Source: Thuidium tamariscinum
Taxonomy: Eukaryota; Streptophyta; Bryopsida; Hypnales; Thuidiaceae
DNA length: 64,000 nt
Assembly: GCA_947034885.2 (NCBI GenBank)
Contig: OX344752.2
Location: 14,508,001-14,572,000 of the forward strand
Direction of reading: 5' to 3'
The notes under the pieces were generated by a model. That model did no database searches, had not been told where the DNA came from, and saw nothing but the letters and a program-made list of their open reading frames with translations. The translations under genes and the position numbers were made by a program. Positions 26,273-39,698 of the stretch are shown here, piece by piece; the first letter of the stretch is position 1; every line of letters begins with the position of its first letter.

Positions 26273-28662
26273 TAGAAAAATAAATATGGAAAGCCAGAGT
26301 ATTCTTGCACTATGTTAGGGTGGGGAGAATCAATCTCATATGCTTTCTTCACTAGTGAAAGTACTAGAATGGTTTCTTTAGAAAAAGTAGGTGTCTTTTG
26401 GGTAGTGTCTTTTATTAATTTGGATGAACATTGTTTGAATGTCATCTAATTAGCATAAAAAATGCATGTTCTTTTGACAAAAAGTTGATGACATTCTTAT
26501 TATTTGAGATAATATGCATATAGTACAAATAATAATGTATTGATTTTATATAAAATATTGTGAACTTCTATATTGCTTTATGTGTAGATCACTTTTGTAA
26601 TTTGTATTTAATTGAAGCAAAATGGAAAACATTAAATTTTTTTTGAAAAAATTATAATTTTTTTTAATTGACTAAATGAAAATTTCAAATCATAAGAGTT
26701 AAGATTTGTAGACATCATATATAAGTAAAATAGAGGTGTTGTAGATGAAATGAACTCCATTCAAAAGCTAGAACTTGAAGTGTAAAGAACCAAAGAGTTT
26801 TATAGAAACAAGAAACATAGAAGTGTCTATAAAGAATAATGTCAAAGATGGTGAATATTTACAAAACCTATGACCCCAAAGCATCTAAGATCTAAAATAA
26901 ATCTTTCTAAAACCTTGGAATACTTCATTCTAAGTATTGCATGGATGAATTTTTTAGTCTAAATAATTCTTTGACACTAGAATGTTGAATATGACTCAAA
27001 TTTATAATGCATTGCATTACAAATTTACATAATTCTTTGCATAATACCTAATTTATTACAAATTAGAGTTGACATTGTAATACACAGTAATTGAATTTAT
27101 TCAAGTGCTAAGTTCTTTTTTGTATTCTCTCTATAAGCTCCAAAACAATAAGAAACTATGAGACATGTTCTAAATTATGTGTCATGTAGAGGTTTCAACT
27201 ACTCCATATTTTTTAGTAACCATTATTTACTATGGAGGGTTATATATCTTAATGAACTAAGATGTGAAGCCCTCAAAACTAAATTTTATAGAATTCCACA
27301 TTTGATTCAAAGGAGGATAATTGTAAGTAAAAGTGAATAATTTCGAATGTAAATAACTATAAGATTTGAATTTTAGTGAGTTTAGAGTCATTCTAAAAAT
27401 TCAATTCATTTAGTATTCAAAATCAATAAAAAATTAAACAATTGAACAATAATCATGGTGAAAATTTTGTACATACACACTTTTAAGTCCAAAATTATAA
27501 ACTAAAGATGTAAAGGTGAAAGCACCAATAGAGTTTGTTTAGATTAAACTAAAAAAATTTAATGTTCAAAATAATCTATTAGAACTTCATTTTTCTAGTG
27601 TAGCTTCTACTTAATTGAAATCAATTTGCTCTAAATGTGTAGGAATCAAAGTTTAATTGTTGTAAGCATTTTTAAGGATTAGCAACATTATTTGACATGA
27701 TTTAAAGGATATAATAATGTTTTTAAGTAGTCAACATTGATTTTGTGGTCACTCTAGCCTCTAAACTAAAGAATGGTGGATTCAAGTTTTAACAATTTTG
27801 ATTAGAAAATTATGATAGCAAATTTCTAATCTTACAAATAAAAATTTAAGTGTTAAGTATATATAAAGGATTGTTTTGAATATAAGCCACTTACATAAAT
27901 GATAGGATTATATTTAGTTTATTCTTTTATTTTTGAGTATAGACAAGTTTGAATAATAAAAAATCTTTTAATTTTTTGGTCTTTTAATTTATTGAAGTTA
28001 TAATCAAGATACATACAAACTATTCATGTCAATAAATGTATGAAGCTTAAGACTATACTTAAGTTTGGGCAAACCAAATTATAAGGTAACTAAAATCAAA
28101 TTGGAATAAGTACTTTAACTTGTTGGTACTCAAAAAGGGATTCTAGCTAGATTCTCTCAGAATGCATTTTTTGAATACTATACAAATAAACTATGAATTT
28201 TCAATGTATTGAAGGTACTTGTTTCTAAAACCAACCCAAAAGACTTATGATTAGTGGGAGTATACTTTGGCAATAATTTGTAGAATTCAATTTATAAAAG
28301 CTCACATGGGTCAAAATTAGGTGTGGTTACCTTAACTTTCGTAACTTAGATTTGGAGACTTGCTTGTGTTTTTAAGGATAGAGCATATAGTTACATTACA
28401 ATGTAGTATTCTTACATAAATTGTATATCCATGGCCTCACGGATGTCAAATAAATTGATACATATCTTTTCCTAGGATACTTCAAAGACTTCGAGGGGGA
28501 GGATAATATTTTTCAATTAGTAAATAGAAATGATGATGATTGTTCTTTATTTTTTTCTAATTTTTCATCAAGTAAAAATTTAAAAAGTGCAAATTACAAT
28601 ATGACATGTTCTTGATTAATGTGCAAACTAGAATGGTGTGATGCATCAATTCACTTTTAATT
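26273..28662. other. AT-rich intergenic DNA
   Basis: No supportable gene or bounded repeat. Only short frames without recognisable products. Confidence 0.5.
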
Positions 28663-29690
28663 ATACAAAAAGAGAATGAACCTATTGGTCCAAGAATTAA
28701 AGAATTTTGGTAATTATCTTGGTCATAGGGGTTGTATCCTTACAAGATGAAGTCCTCTCTTTTGTGCCTTACAAAGCAATGCTAAATACAATAGAAAGGT
28801 GGAGCATCTATCATTGTAGTGAGTACAAAAGGGACCTCCTAACATTAATTATTTGAATATTGAATTCTCAACAAAGAGTAGCGGTTCTCTTTGCCCATAT
28901 TATTTGTACTCTAATATTAATTGTACAAAAAGTGATTGAACCGTTTGGTTCAAGAATTAAAATTTTTTGGTGATTATCTTGGTCACAAGGTTTGTGTCAT
29001 TACAAGACAAAGCCTTCTATTGTGCCTTATAAAGCAATGCTAAATACTATAAAAAGGTGGGGCATCTATCATTGTAGTGAGTACAAAAGGGACCTCCTAA
29101 CATTAACTATTTGAATGTTGGATTTTTAGAAAAGAGTAGTGGTTTTCCTTGCCCATATAGTTCTTACTCTAATATTAATTGTACAAAAAGAGAATGAAAC
29201 TGTTGGTCCAAGAATTAAAAATTTTTGGTGATTATCTTAGTCATAGAGTTTGTGTCCTTACAAGGTAAAGCCTTCTTTTGTGCCTTACAAAGCAATGCTA
29301 AATACAATAGAAAGGTGGGGCATCTATTTGTTGTAGTGAGTACAAAAGGGACCTCCAAATATTAACTATTTGAATGTTGGATTTTCAGAAAAGAGTGGTG
29401 GTTCTCCTTGCCCATATAAATCTTACTCTAATATTAATTGTACAAAAAAGAGAATGAAACTATTGGTCCAAGAATTTAAAAAATTTGGTCATTATCTTGG
29501 TTATAGGGTTTGTGTCCTTACAAGACGAAACCTTCTTTTGTGCCTTACAAAGCAATGCTAAATACAATAGAAAGGTGGAGCATCTATTGTTGTAGTGAGT
29601 ACAAAAAGGACCTCCAAATATTAACTATTTGAATGTTGGATTTTCAGAAAAGAGTAGCTGTTCTCATTGCTCATATAATTCTTAGAAAAT
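28663..29690. repeat. Tandem array of ~259-bp units (4 copies)
   Basis: Four consecutive units start near 28663, 28922, 29182 and 29441. Each carries landmark strings such as TACAAAAAGAGAATGAA, TTGGTCCAAGAATTAA, GTGCCTTACAAAGCAATGC and GAGTACAAAAGGGACCTCC. Units differ by scattered substitutions and 1-2-bp indels. The last unit ends just before the kinase gene's upstream region at about 29.7 kb. No conserved open frame runs through all units, so it is treated as satellite-like DNA. Confidence 0.85.
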
Positions 29691-30331
29691 TCTTAGAAAA
29701 TTCTTAGAAAAGAGGTTTTAAATTATGTTCTTTTATCTTTGCAATGCAATTCCGTTTCATTTGTGTCAACCCCAAAAGAGGTTTCATGACACCAAGGTAC
29801 ACCCTCATCAGAGCTTTTGTGCCAAAAGCCCATACGGTCATATCAGCACATGGACACACAGTACTACGGTAATGGAACCCCCGCCCAACACAATAATATA
29901 CCGCCAGAAAACCAGGCGCAATTCTGCGACAAAGTCGGAGGCACGTGTCACTCCCGCAGGCCTCATCGTACCGTGGAGCGGCCGTCGCTGTTGTTGGTCA
30001 GCCCGCCCCAGGCACCCAATTCCGTGCCCTTTCCACCCCGGCCCGCCTTGGAATTAGCAAACCCATCGAAATCACCTCTTCCGTAATCCGTCATTAGCCT
30101 ACAAATCAGGGGTGAAAGTGCGCCCCCGTCTGCACTGCGAGCGCAAGAGTCACCAATCTCAACCAACCCCGCGTCGTCGTGAAATTGCCTCTCTCCAATT
30201 CAATTCCGCATTATTCTTGCAATTCCGGAGCCTCGCGCGCACTTTCTTTCAGACCTCGTGAAGAATTTTTGGGGTACGAATTGAGAGCCCTAATCACCTT
30301 GTTACGCGGGGGTGGCCGGAGAGTTTTGAGC

Positions 30332-30379
30332 ATGGCGGCCACGGAGCCTGGGAGCGTGTATGCGAGGGAGCCGTTGTAG
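30332..30379 (+). CDS. Short upstream ORF in the kinase leader
   Basis: An ATG in the GC-rich leader opens a 15-codon frame ending in TAG, about 110 bp before the kinase start. Whether it lies inside the mature 5' UTR depends on the transcription start, which is not visible. If transcribed, it could dampen translation of the kinase. Confidence 0.35.
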   Translation: MAATEPGSVYAREPL

Positions 30380-30421
30380 CAAGCGAGAGCTAGAGTTCTT
30401 CGAGGTTTTGAATTTTTAGCT

Positions 30422-30491
30422 TACTTGCAGAGAGAGGGAGAGCGAAGGTGAGAGAGAGGACAGGAGAGAGAGGACAGAGAGAGAGAGAGAG
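30422..30491 (+). promoter_or_regulatory. GA-repeat tract in the 5' leader
   Basis: About 65 bp just before the kinase ATG consists almost only of GA dinucleotides with a few interruptions, ending in an unbroken run of GAGAGAGAGAGAGAG-type repeat. Such GAGA tracts are the known binding targets of BBR/BPC proteins. A BPC gene lies about 14 kb downstream. Functional use here is inference. Confidence 0.7.
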
Positions 30492-33400
30492 ATGGCAGGC
30501 ATGTGTGAGAGGAGGATTTATCCCGTCACGGCGACGGAGTACAAGCTTTTGGAGGAGATTGGCCAAGGCGTGAGCGCGACCGTGTACCGTGCGTTCTGTT
30601 TGCCTTTCAAGGAAGTCGTGGCAATCAAAGCTCTGGATTTAGAGAGGTGCAATAGTAACCTGGTATGTGATTTCGGACGTTTCTGCTGTGTGGCAGGAAA
30701 TTACGGGAGGAGTTTTCTGTGCTTGTGAATTAGTAGAGCTCGAAGGAGTTGAGAGAGCGTGAGTGTTGGTATGTGAATTCGCCGGCGGAGTTTGTTTGGT
30801 GATTGTTGAGATGAGATCAACGTTTTCGTCGTTCGCGGTCGAGATGCGAGTATGTGTAAATTTGTAAAAGCAGATTTGTTCTGGAGTTATGGACATTTGT
30901 TGTCAAGTATTTTGAATTCTGCATGGACGGTGCATGGTGCGTGAAAAAACAAATTCGAAGCGGTTTCCGTTCGTGTGATTGCGCGGGCATACTAATTTAG
31001 ACTGCAGTTGATTTTTGTGAGTATGAGGTACGACCGTAGAGGAGATAGAAGTGCTACTGCGTTAGGGTTTTAGGTGTAAGCTGGTGGCCATAGTACTTAG
31101 AATTGTCGTCTGTCACAAATTTTCTTGAATCTCTTTAGGAGGGAATCTGTTTTGCTTGAACTCTTTGAGGTGCTTGGTGTAGCTGCTTTTTTATTTGTGG
31201 CATATCCTCACGCTCCTTCGTAGACGATGTTACAATTTTGCGGTGGAACTTGATTAATGGTGGTAATGGAGACACTGTTTCTCCCCTTGAATTTCTCATT
31301 TAAAAGTATCAATTGAGTTTCTCAATTGATGCACTACATAACTGTCGACTTGTCTTACAGAACTTACTTACTAGTATTCTCAACAGTTCAGAATCAGTCT
31401 CTGTGTGCTTATTTTTGCTGACATTCGTTCGTATTCGTAACTGTTATCAGCAGGCTCCAATTAGGGAGTGAAACGATTTATTATTAGAAACTAATATTAC
31501 TTCCGTGTAGATATTTTTATCTTGCAAATCGTGACAGATAAAAGGTAATTGAAAATGTAATTTGCAGGATGATATACGTCGAGAGGCAGTAACGATGAGC
31601 TTGATAAATCACGCCAACGTCGTGAGGGCCTATTGCTCTTTTGTTGTAGAACAAAGGCTCTGGGTCGTAATGCCCTATATGGCCGGGGGCTCCTGTCTTC
31701 ACATCATGAAATCCTCTTTCATTGATGGATTCGAGGAGCCTGTTATTGCTACCTTACTAAAGGAGGTATTGAAGGCTCTTGAATACCTTCATCGCCATGG
31801 TCACATTCATAGAGATGTTAAGGTACATTTTTTAAGTATCTTAAACTCCTACTTTAGAGGTTTAGCAGGTCCATGTTTTTGTCGAAGTTTGTCTTGGCAA
31901 GCAGTCTTATCGTACATGTTTGATCAGGGGTTTTGTAATTGCCTCCCTCGAGAATATCTCTTAAATTCTTGAATCCCGATGATTTTTGTAAACAGGCTGG
32001 TAACATCTTGATGGATGGAACTGGTGTTGTCAAACTAGCAGACTTTGGTGTCTCTGCTTGCATGTTTGATACAGGCGATCGGCAAAGATCAAGGAAGACA
32101 TTTGTCGGCACTCCTTGCTGGTAGGTTTTTTTGATTTCCATGGTCGTGTAACATTCGGGAGGTTTTCTTTATGTTCATTTGGGTGAAGTGCATCTCCATT
32201 TCGCTATCTCAGAATTTTGCTTTATCTTGGGCAAAATCTTTGATTTTGGAGGACTCATTATTTCAAACTTTTGCCTGCATTTTTTTGTACTTGCTTTTTA
32301 ATAACTCTCTCAGAACTGGTTTTCACTCATGTAGGATGGCACCAGAGGTAATGGAGCAGCTCCATGGTTATGATTTCAAGTGAGTAACACTTTGCCTGTT
32401 GGTTTGTGGTTATATTTTTTCAGTAGAAAGTCAGTCTATGATGAAGCGAAAGATAAAAGTATTTAGTTCATTAATGCGTGACAATTGGAAATATGTATTA
32501 CGAATTGTTTTACAAGCAACGATAGTGACCACGATCGGCCGAGGAAGTCTATCGCTTTCTTGCTTTTAGCGTCCTGCCATTTCCTGTAATTTCTTCTTGA
32601 ATGCTTACCCAGATCATGTATTTTATTTTAAAAGTTCATGATCGTGCAAGGATGACAAAGGTGATGGGTTTCTGTGTTTTAAAGCAGTATATCAGAAATA
32701 TTTGATGGTTGTTTCGCCTTGGTACAACTAGCCTAGTTCAAGTTGAACTTTAGAAACTTAGACAGGCTGTATTTTCAATGTGCACCTTTGGGCTGACTCA
32801 TAAAGTTGCTTTCGTGATCATTTGCAGAGCTGATATATGGTCTTTTGGAATAACTGCCTTGGAACTTGCGCATGGACACGCTCCCTTTTCTAAGTATCCC
32901 CCCATGAAGGTACGTGAAAGTCATTAGTAGCTAGTCTAACGTTTAAGGAATCCATGAAGATCAAGTAATGGGTGCTAATGTTGGCTGTGTAGGATCGGGA
33001 ACCTCCGTTGCAAGATACCTACTAGAGACATGTTGAATAGGAGATATCTTGGGATACCTGTGTATACTGGGGTGTGTGTGTCTGTCCCGATTCCACTTTC
33101 TACTGTTCAATGCATCCTCTTTGCAACTTATGTCGCTTGCTTTTGTGTCAGGTGTTACTTATGACACTTCAAAATGCGCCTCCGGGACTTGATTACGAAC
33201 GGGACAAACGATTTTCTAAGGTCAGATTTACTCTTTGGGAATAAGGCACCAATATTGAACGGTCTTTAAGTTATGATATGTGGACTTGCACTTCACATCT
33301 GTTTTTACATATGGAATCAACCTTCTAATATGGTTCTGCGCATATATTTGCTCCGTATGGTGCGCTAGTTTTGTGTGGGTTTGATAATCACGTTTTTTGG

Positions 33401-36400
33401 CATGTGCAGTCTTTTAAGGAGATGATAGCAATGTGCTTGGTTAAAGATCCTATCAAACGTCCAACTGCAGAGAAGTTACTCCGGCATTCTTTTTTTAAGC
33501 ATGCTCGCACACCTGAATATATCTACCGACATATTCTTGACGGCCTCCCACCTTTGGGAGAGAGAATCAAGAATTTGAAGGTGAGCCAAGAATACCCTCT
33601 CCATCCATGTGTGTAAATATAGTGCGGGTATATATTTTGAGCGTGTGAGTGCGCATTTATAGAACGTTTGTGTATTTATAGAACCTGTGTATACATGGAG
33701 TTTAAGTGCGAGTATGTGGAGTATGGAGTAGGGTCTGTATATAGACTGGAGTTTTTTTATTTTCCTGTTTTTGTTATGCTTTTGGTTTTGGCACACATTG
33801 AAATTTATTTCAACAGCGAGAGAGTTAAAGTACGGATATACGCGGGCAGGGATTGCCCAGTACCATCCTCAAGTATTCTTACAAGTGCACAAAGTGCTTT
33901 GCTGCTCTCGCGAAAACCCTTAAGTCGGCGGTTGTTAATACCCCATAAGCAAATCTCTTCTTGCTGTTTTAACTTTGTTTTCATTAATGGCAACTTGCAC
34001 GTTACCGATTGGGACATATCTCCTTAGTTTCTTAACTCCGTTGTCCCTCTACAGTGGGACCCAGATTGATGTTCTCGTTTTTACTTCTTTTTGATAGTCA
34101 CTTTTTCCAACAGGAAAAAGTGAAACTAAAAGTAAAATCACATCGCAATAACCCTGGTAGGTGAGGACAGGGGATACAGTGTAGAGCTTGTCTGGGTGTG
34201 TTGATTAGAGTTTGTGTGAGTGAATGTAGAGTCTGTGTGCGTGTCGACTCACACACGCACACATATTTATATGCATAAACATTACTCTATTTTATCGTCA
34301 TCTTGAGGTATTGATATCCTTATATGAAGTTGATGAATGTTTTTAGGCAACCACCTGTTACGTCAGAATCAAAGGACTTTTGTAGTGAGATATAGATGTT
34401 TCTGCATGTAATGCTCCTGACACGCAGTGCCTGTTGATTTTAACTGAGAATCTTTTCTCCTCCAGAGTGCGAACGATATTGGCCTTGCACAACAAAAGCT
34501 GAACTTCGACGAGCAGGAACAGAGGTCCCAGGTTTGTACAAATTTTCGGTCCATGTTTATTTTCGACTGTTTTCTCTTGCTTGACATGCTCCTCCTTTTG
34601 TTGGTGGATTTGAAATTTCCTGCGTGGTTGTTACATTGCAGACTGAGTATAAAAGAGGAGTTAGCGCTTGGAATTTCGATGTGGAAGACCTGAAGGCTCA
34701 GTCAGCTCTGGTACTTGGTTGCCTAGTTGATTTATTTAGCTTCACCAAGTCGTACTTGTCAATTTCATTTGTGATAACGCTGTATGGTCTTGCCTACTGA
34801 TTAGTAATGTCTTGCCAAGAGTATGTATTTTCAAATTATGTCCTTAAGGCTGAGCTATATTTTTCCAAGTATATAACTTATTTTTTAACTTGTTTTGAAT
34901 CTTTGCCTTTCGCCAGATTCCAGATGATGATAATACTCCGCCTCTGGCACTGAAGGAAGGCGCGGAATCAACAGAATCTTCTATTCAACCAGGAAGTCGG
35001 GATCTTGGAGGTTCCCCTGACAGAGGACATCTGCTAAATACTATGCACTCCCCAAAAGCTGAAACTGCTAATGGGGTAAGTTCACATTAATTTTACTTTG
35101 ACCATTATCTAACATTTAAAGATTAATTAGTAAAAAAGATCAGCTGATTCGTTGGGAATTTAGCTTTGAAATTCGAAAGTTGGGGGGTGTAGAAATCGAG
35201 TGCCGCCCTTATTATTACTTTTCGATAACATATCCACAAGCTGATGATCGTGTGAAAAGGGTTCGATTAGGACCTTTTCCATGCCGTATGTGATACGCAA
35301 ATCTACTAATGGCCAAAGTGAACGCTCTAGTCAGTTGCTCAGGGGTTTGTGACTTCTATTCTCTAAGGTGATTTGCATGTGTAGAACGGTGGTTATATGA
35401 CAGCTCCTCGTAACTTCCCCTCATCAAAACCTGCTGGAAGGTCTGCTACCGACTCTGTTCATCTGCTGTTCCATCCTTCCCCCTTTTTGCTTTCTTTTCT
35501 AGAAAGCACCTAGTTTTGAGAGATTTTTAAGTTCTTGTCTTGGTCATGGTACATAGGGCTATATATTTCGACTCTTTCTCAGTCAGACTCAAAGCAGCAG
35601 TATTAAATTCCTACATGGTCTCGAGGTTCTCTACAGTGCTGTGTCGTTTTTTATATTTTGTTTGAGTGTATATATATTAAAGGTTAGAAAATATACCTCT
35701 TCCATGGGCTAATTATTTTTAAGGTCTAACCTCTGCTGTGCTTTTTGCAGATGCATTTCTGGGAGGAAAGAGCCGAAGCACATGTGCGTAATGGTCTTTT
35801 TGTGAAAATGACTTTTCTTTATTGAGTTTTGTGAACTCTTTGGATTCCTCTTGTCCATACCTTTGCTTTCACCTTATCCCCTTCAAATTTTTCTCCAAGC
35901 ACGTCGTGGAACAGTTCACAAATGTTTTGACTTCTGGCGTTGCATATATCGCAGAGGCCGGTTTGATGTTTTTGAAGATGACAATGTCTTGGAGAGCCCT
36001 GGCTGGCATAGTTCCCCTAAGAACGAGCATCGCAGAGTGGACGAGAGAGAGCGAGATGAGAGTCGTAAAGGTGGTAGTGGTCCTCTTTTACCTGAAAGAG
36101 TTCTATCTAGTGTACCCGGACGAGATGAAGATCAAGAGAGGTTTCTACTTCACACTCCCTATATTCCTTGATACTATTTGTATATTTCTTAATACATGCT
36201 GTTTTATGTATTCTGGATAAGAGAAACTTATCATTGTTGACCATTTATTTGGCAAGTATTGAAGTTGCTGCATCGCCATCCAAGTTTCTTTAGGTTTCAG
36301 GCTTCGATAGCCACGGTACCTTGTTAATGTCACTGACTGTCGAAGTCCGAGAATGGCAAGAATATCATCCTGTTTATCATTTGTAAGTACAAGCGGTAAT

Positions 36401-38909
36401 CTGCGATTGAGAATGTTTTTATATTTTTCAACCAAGATTCTTTCTTTGTAGGGAGACTCGACCCGGAAGAGTGAGCGATCGTGGATCTTTTAGCGGACCT
36501 TTGCTTCCCGCTGGTGAGCGTGCTTGCGTAGATCATCGACCTGCCAACGGAGTTTCTCGACCTTTCACCGGTATGTAAACTGTTTAGCTTATCGTCATTT
36601 CTCTCAGTTATTGCTACGAACTTTTAAGTTTGCCTTGGATTCTTGGCTCCCAACGCCGTTAGAATGTAATGTAAAATGGGAATTTGGTTTAATTTTGGGT
36701 TGGAATAATCATAAGTTCGGATAAGTTGAGTGTCTCATTCCATGTATGTTTCTCAAGTGGAGTGTACATATATCTATATGTGCGTTTGTCAAGGTACAGG
36801 TGCTAAAGAAGCGTCGGAGGAGAAATCGAAGGGAACTGTGCAGAAAGTTCCAGTTGTCCAGAGAGGTCGCTTTTCAGTCACATCCGATAATGGAGGTTTA
36901 GAGGTAATAGTATTTTAACCTCTTTCGTGAATGTCAACCTGGGACATTTTTTTGGGTATCTACATTATTTCGAAATGTACATGATGTGAGTGCCCATCTC
37001 AGACTCTTAACAGAAAATATTTTCAGCCTTAGGTGAATGTATAATTCTGGAGCTGTGCATTTACGGACAAAGTTTAAACAATTTAAAGTAGTTCGATTAA
37101 GTTCTTTTTTTGTGTCGCTTTACTTACGTAATCTTTATAGGCTAGTTTTTTCATTTCATTCACGAATCATATTATTCAACTTTTCACTTTGTTGTGTAGG
37201 ACCTGCTACATGTTAGCTCTCGAAGAAATATGTGCTCACAGGTTGGTTAAACTTGGGACATCATACCTTTCTCACGTCAATATTTCATTGTGTTAGTGTC
37301 TTGTTATTACGAAGGATTACTCGCGCGCACGCACACATACATGTTAAATTCTTGATTATATATCTGTGCCTATCTCATTGCTTTCATATTTATATTGGTT
37401 ATTTTGTTTATCGGAAGCTTGAAAGAGCCTTATGATTTCTAGGCAGTCTCTTACATTTGTCATTCTGAGCAAGGTGCTTCGGTAGCTTGAGACACACTAC
37501 AAGAATTGGTGCCATTCAGGTGAAAGCACTTATCCAGACTTACACGTGATAAATATTAAACGTGGATGCTGATGAAAAATTATCTTCTGGTGCAGGGGTC
37601 ACAGCAGAATCTTTGTGCCCCAGCGACTTCAGTATCATCATCAAATCTGAATGGAGTGTCTGTACCAGCTGTGGCCATTGTCCCACAGCTGCAGAATGCA
37701 CTGCAGCTTGCTGTCATGCAACAGGTATATATGTTATGAGTACTCTCTTGCTGATGTGTCTGCCCTATCGGTATAGCTCTCATTCATGGGGCAGCATACA
37801 CTTGCCTTGTACATGATTACCTGCTTACTACAAATATACTATGCATGCTCCTGTCTCTACAATTTTCTATGAAGTGCTGGATTCATGTATCTTTGAGTGT
37901 GACAATGCTCGTGTAGGGCATAAAGTTTTATTGACTTGACTAATGTCTGATTCACTCATGGTACTGTTACGATTTGCAGGATGCTCTCATGCACATTTTA
38001 AATGGTATTAATCCAAGTGAAACTGGAAATTGTGAGTAATTATATCCCACCCTTCTCACTGTCTTAGGAGATTATGATCTTATCAGCAGAGCAGATTTTT
38101 TTTGATAACAACTCAATTCATCACCTTGTCTATGTAACATAGGGTTGAGTCAGTTGGGTTCACGCGTGCATTTGGGAAAAAATAGTGTTGGAAGAATGTG
38201 TCAGCTTTCAAGTCGGTTACGCAGTGATTTTGTAAATCTTATTACCTCTTGCGTATATAGACGCGTGCGCCTAAAGATGTAGAATGTGTGACGAGGACTG
38301 AGATGTTTATTCCTATTCTACAGCTCTGCGATCGCTCGGTAGCTCGAAGCGGAGCTCTGAATACTTGGTAAAAATTCTATCATTATTCTGTGGTAACCAG
38401 ATACTAAATATTGATAAAAACCGTTCTGAGCTTTTTCTTTTAGAAGAGCCTTGGTGGATCTTTCTGTGTGACAAATATGTTTTTGAATGCCCAATTGGAA
38501 ATGGATTTGCGGCTTAGATTTTTGTAAATACTGTATTGCAGATGGCAGAAACTCAAAGTGAGAGGGAAAGGGAATATCTTCAACAAATTGCTGATTTGCA
38601 ATACAAGTTTTCTCAGCTTCTGGAAGAACAGAAGATTTTGAAATCGAGGAATGTTTGCGTAAGTTGAATTTCCTTGGCATTTTATTTCTAGTTTGTTCAT
38701 ATCCATTGCCAAGGTTTACATTGACTAATGGGATTTTGTGCTTGATTGGGTAAAGCTTCTGATGCGTGGCCAGTGTGTAGTTCGACCTTCTAACTAAGTT
38801 TTTTGCGCGTGCCACCAAATGGCAGCTCGAGCGGCAATTGAATGCAATCTATAACAAGGAGGAGGAAGAGAGGATACGCAAAGAGGAAGCTGCCAAGGAA
38901 GATGGATGA
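30492..38909 (+). CDS. STE20/OSR1-like serine/threonine kinase, 21 exons, intact
   Basis: Exons: 30492-30662, 31568-31822, 31996-32120, 32335-32379, 32828-32909, 33152-33220, 33410-33580, 34466-34531, 34642-34710, 34917-35075, 35385-35440, 35751-35783, 35955-36140, 36452-36570, 36800-36903, 37200-37241, 37596-37724, 37980-38031, 38324-38367, 38542-38658, 38826-38909. All junctions are GT-AG, and the joined frame is open for 725 codons to TGA. The kinase domain (about residues 17-280) has a Gly-loop (24-29), Lys46 in VAIK, Glu63 in helix C, HRD with Asp140, Asn145, DFG at 158-160, and [13 protein letters not shown] with Thr177 at the OSR1 activation-loop position. The conserved plant block EYKRG...AWNF...DLKAQ follows at 329-351. 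The linker has two RFxV motifs (GRFDV about 436, GRFSV 558-562), and residues about 660-725 form a Glu/Gln-rich coiled coil. The family includes Arabidopsis BLUS1 and relatives, which act in signalling such as stomatal opening. The exact orthologue cannot be assigned. The exon 12-13 junction is the least certain. Confidence 0.92.
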
Positions 38910-39698
38910 TCGTTGTAACATTAAGTTGGATTTGCTCCTCACTTTCTTTTCTAGATTGAGGGTTCGCACTTAAAGGTAGTAACCAATTAGGATTTTGATG
39001 AGAGAAGTGGTTGTAGCTTCATTAATTTAGCTTAGCCCTGCTCAGCACATTCAGGTAAGGATTATGGTTCGTCTTTTGTCTAGTTCCAGGTTTGGGGCTG
39101 GATTTTGTTTATAATTGACATGTGGACTCTCGTCATGAGTATCCACTAGGAGTTAGACGCACTCTACAATAGTTGTTGCTTGACCGAGGTATCTCTTGGA
39201 TGGTAAGTATTTCCATTCACGAGTGTAAAACAAATTTGTGCCCTGAGTTACGCATTTTTGTGCTCAACACAACCTGTAGCGTTTCTTACACCTCAAAAGA
39301 GAAATGAAATCGTTTTGACATTATTGAGGGGAGGCCATGGCTGCATATCCTTTGGAGGTTACTGCGAGAAAATTCAAAGTGCAAGGATAGTGGACATTGG
39401 TGATTTTTGTATATTTATGATAACACTCTAATCTCCTTGTAATCATTTTTCTCTTGGGCATGCATTCATGGGAGGGAAAGTTAATCTGAAGAGGCTAGCA
39501 ATTTCAATGTTTGCACCGAAGTGCAGTTTTTCACCAAAATTTAATGTAAGATGGACATGACATAGTGTGAGGGATATATCTTGAACTCATGGTACTTAAG
39601 ATATTTAAACTCTTAGGGGTAGCTTGAAGCTTCATCACACTATGGTAAATGTTAAGGTAGACAATCCTATTAAGGGAGGAGGCTCAGAAATCGCTCAT
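38910..39698 (+). other. 3' flank of the intact kinase gene
   Basis: Probable 3' untranslated region and downstream spacer. Composition declines toward AT-rich by about 39.4 kb. No other gene was seen. Confidence 0.45.

Larger units (their letters stand above)
29700..30491 (+). promoter_or_regulatory. Upstream region and leader of the intact kinase gene
   Basis: Composition switches sharply from AT-rich repeat to GC-rich, non-repetitive sequence at about 29.75 kb, marking the gene's promoter and 5' untranslated region. Several long frames here lack ATG starts or family similarity and are read as by-products of GC content. No convincing TATA box was identified. Confidence 0.5.

Noticed and set aside
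29725..30379. Several overlapping frames of 66-110 codons in the kinase leader
   Set aside because: Most lack family similarity, some lack ATG, and they overlap each other on both strands. The region is GC-rich leader DNA, where long frames arise by chance.
33668..34027. 119-codon frame in a kinase intron
   Set aside because: It lies in intron 7 of the kinase, between well-supported exons, and has no family similarity.
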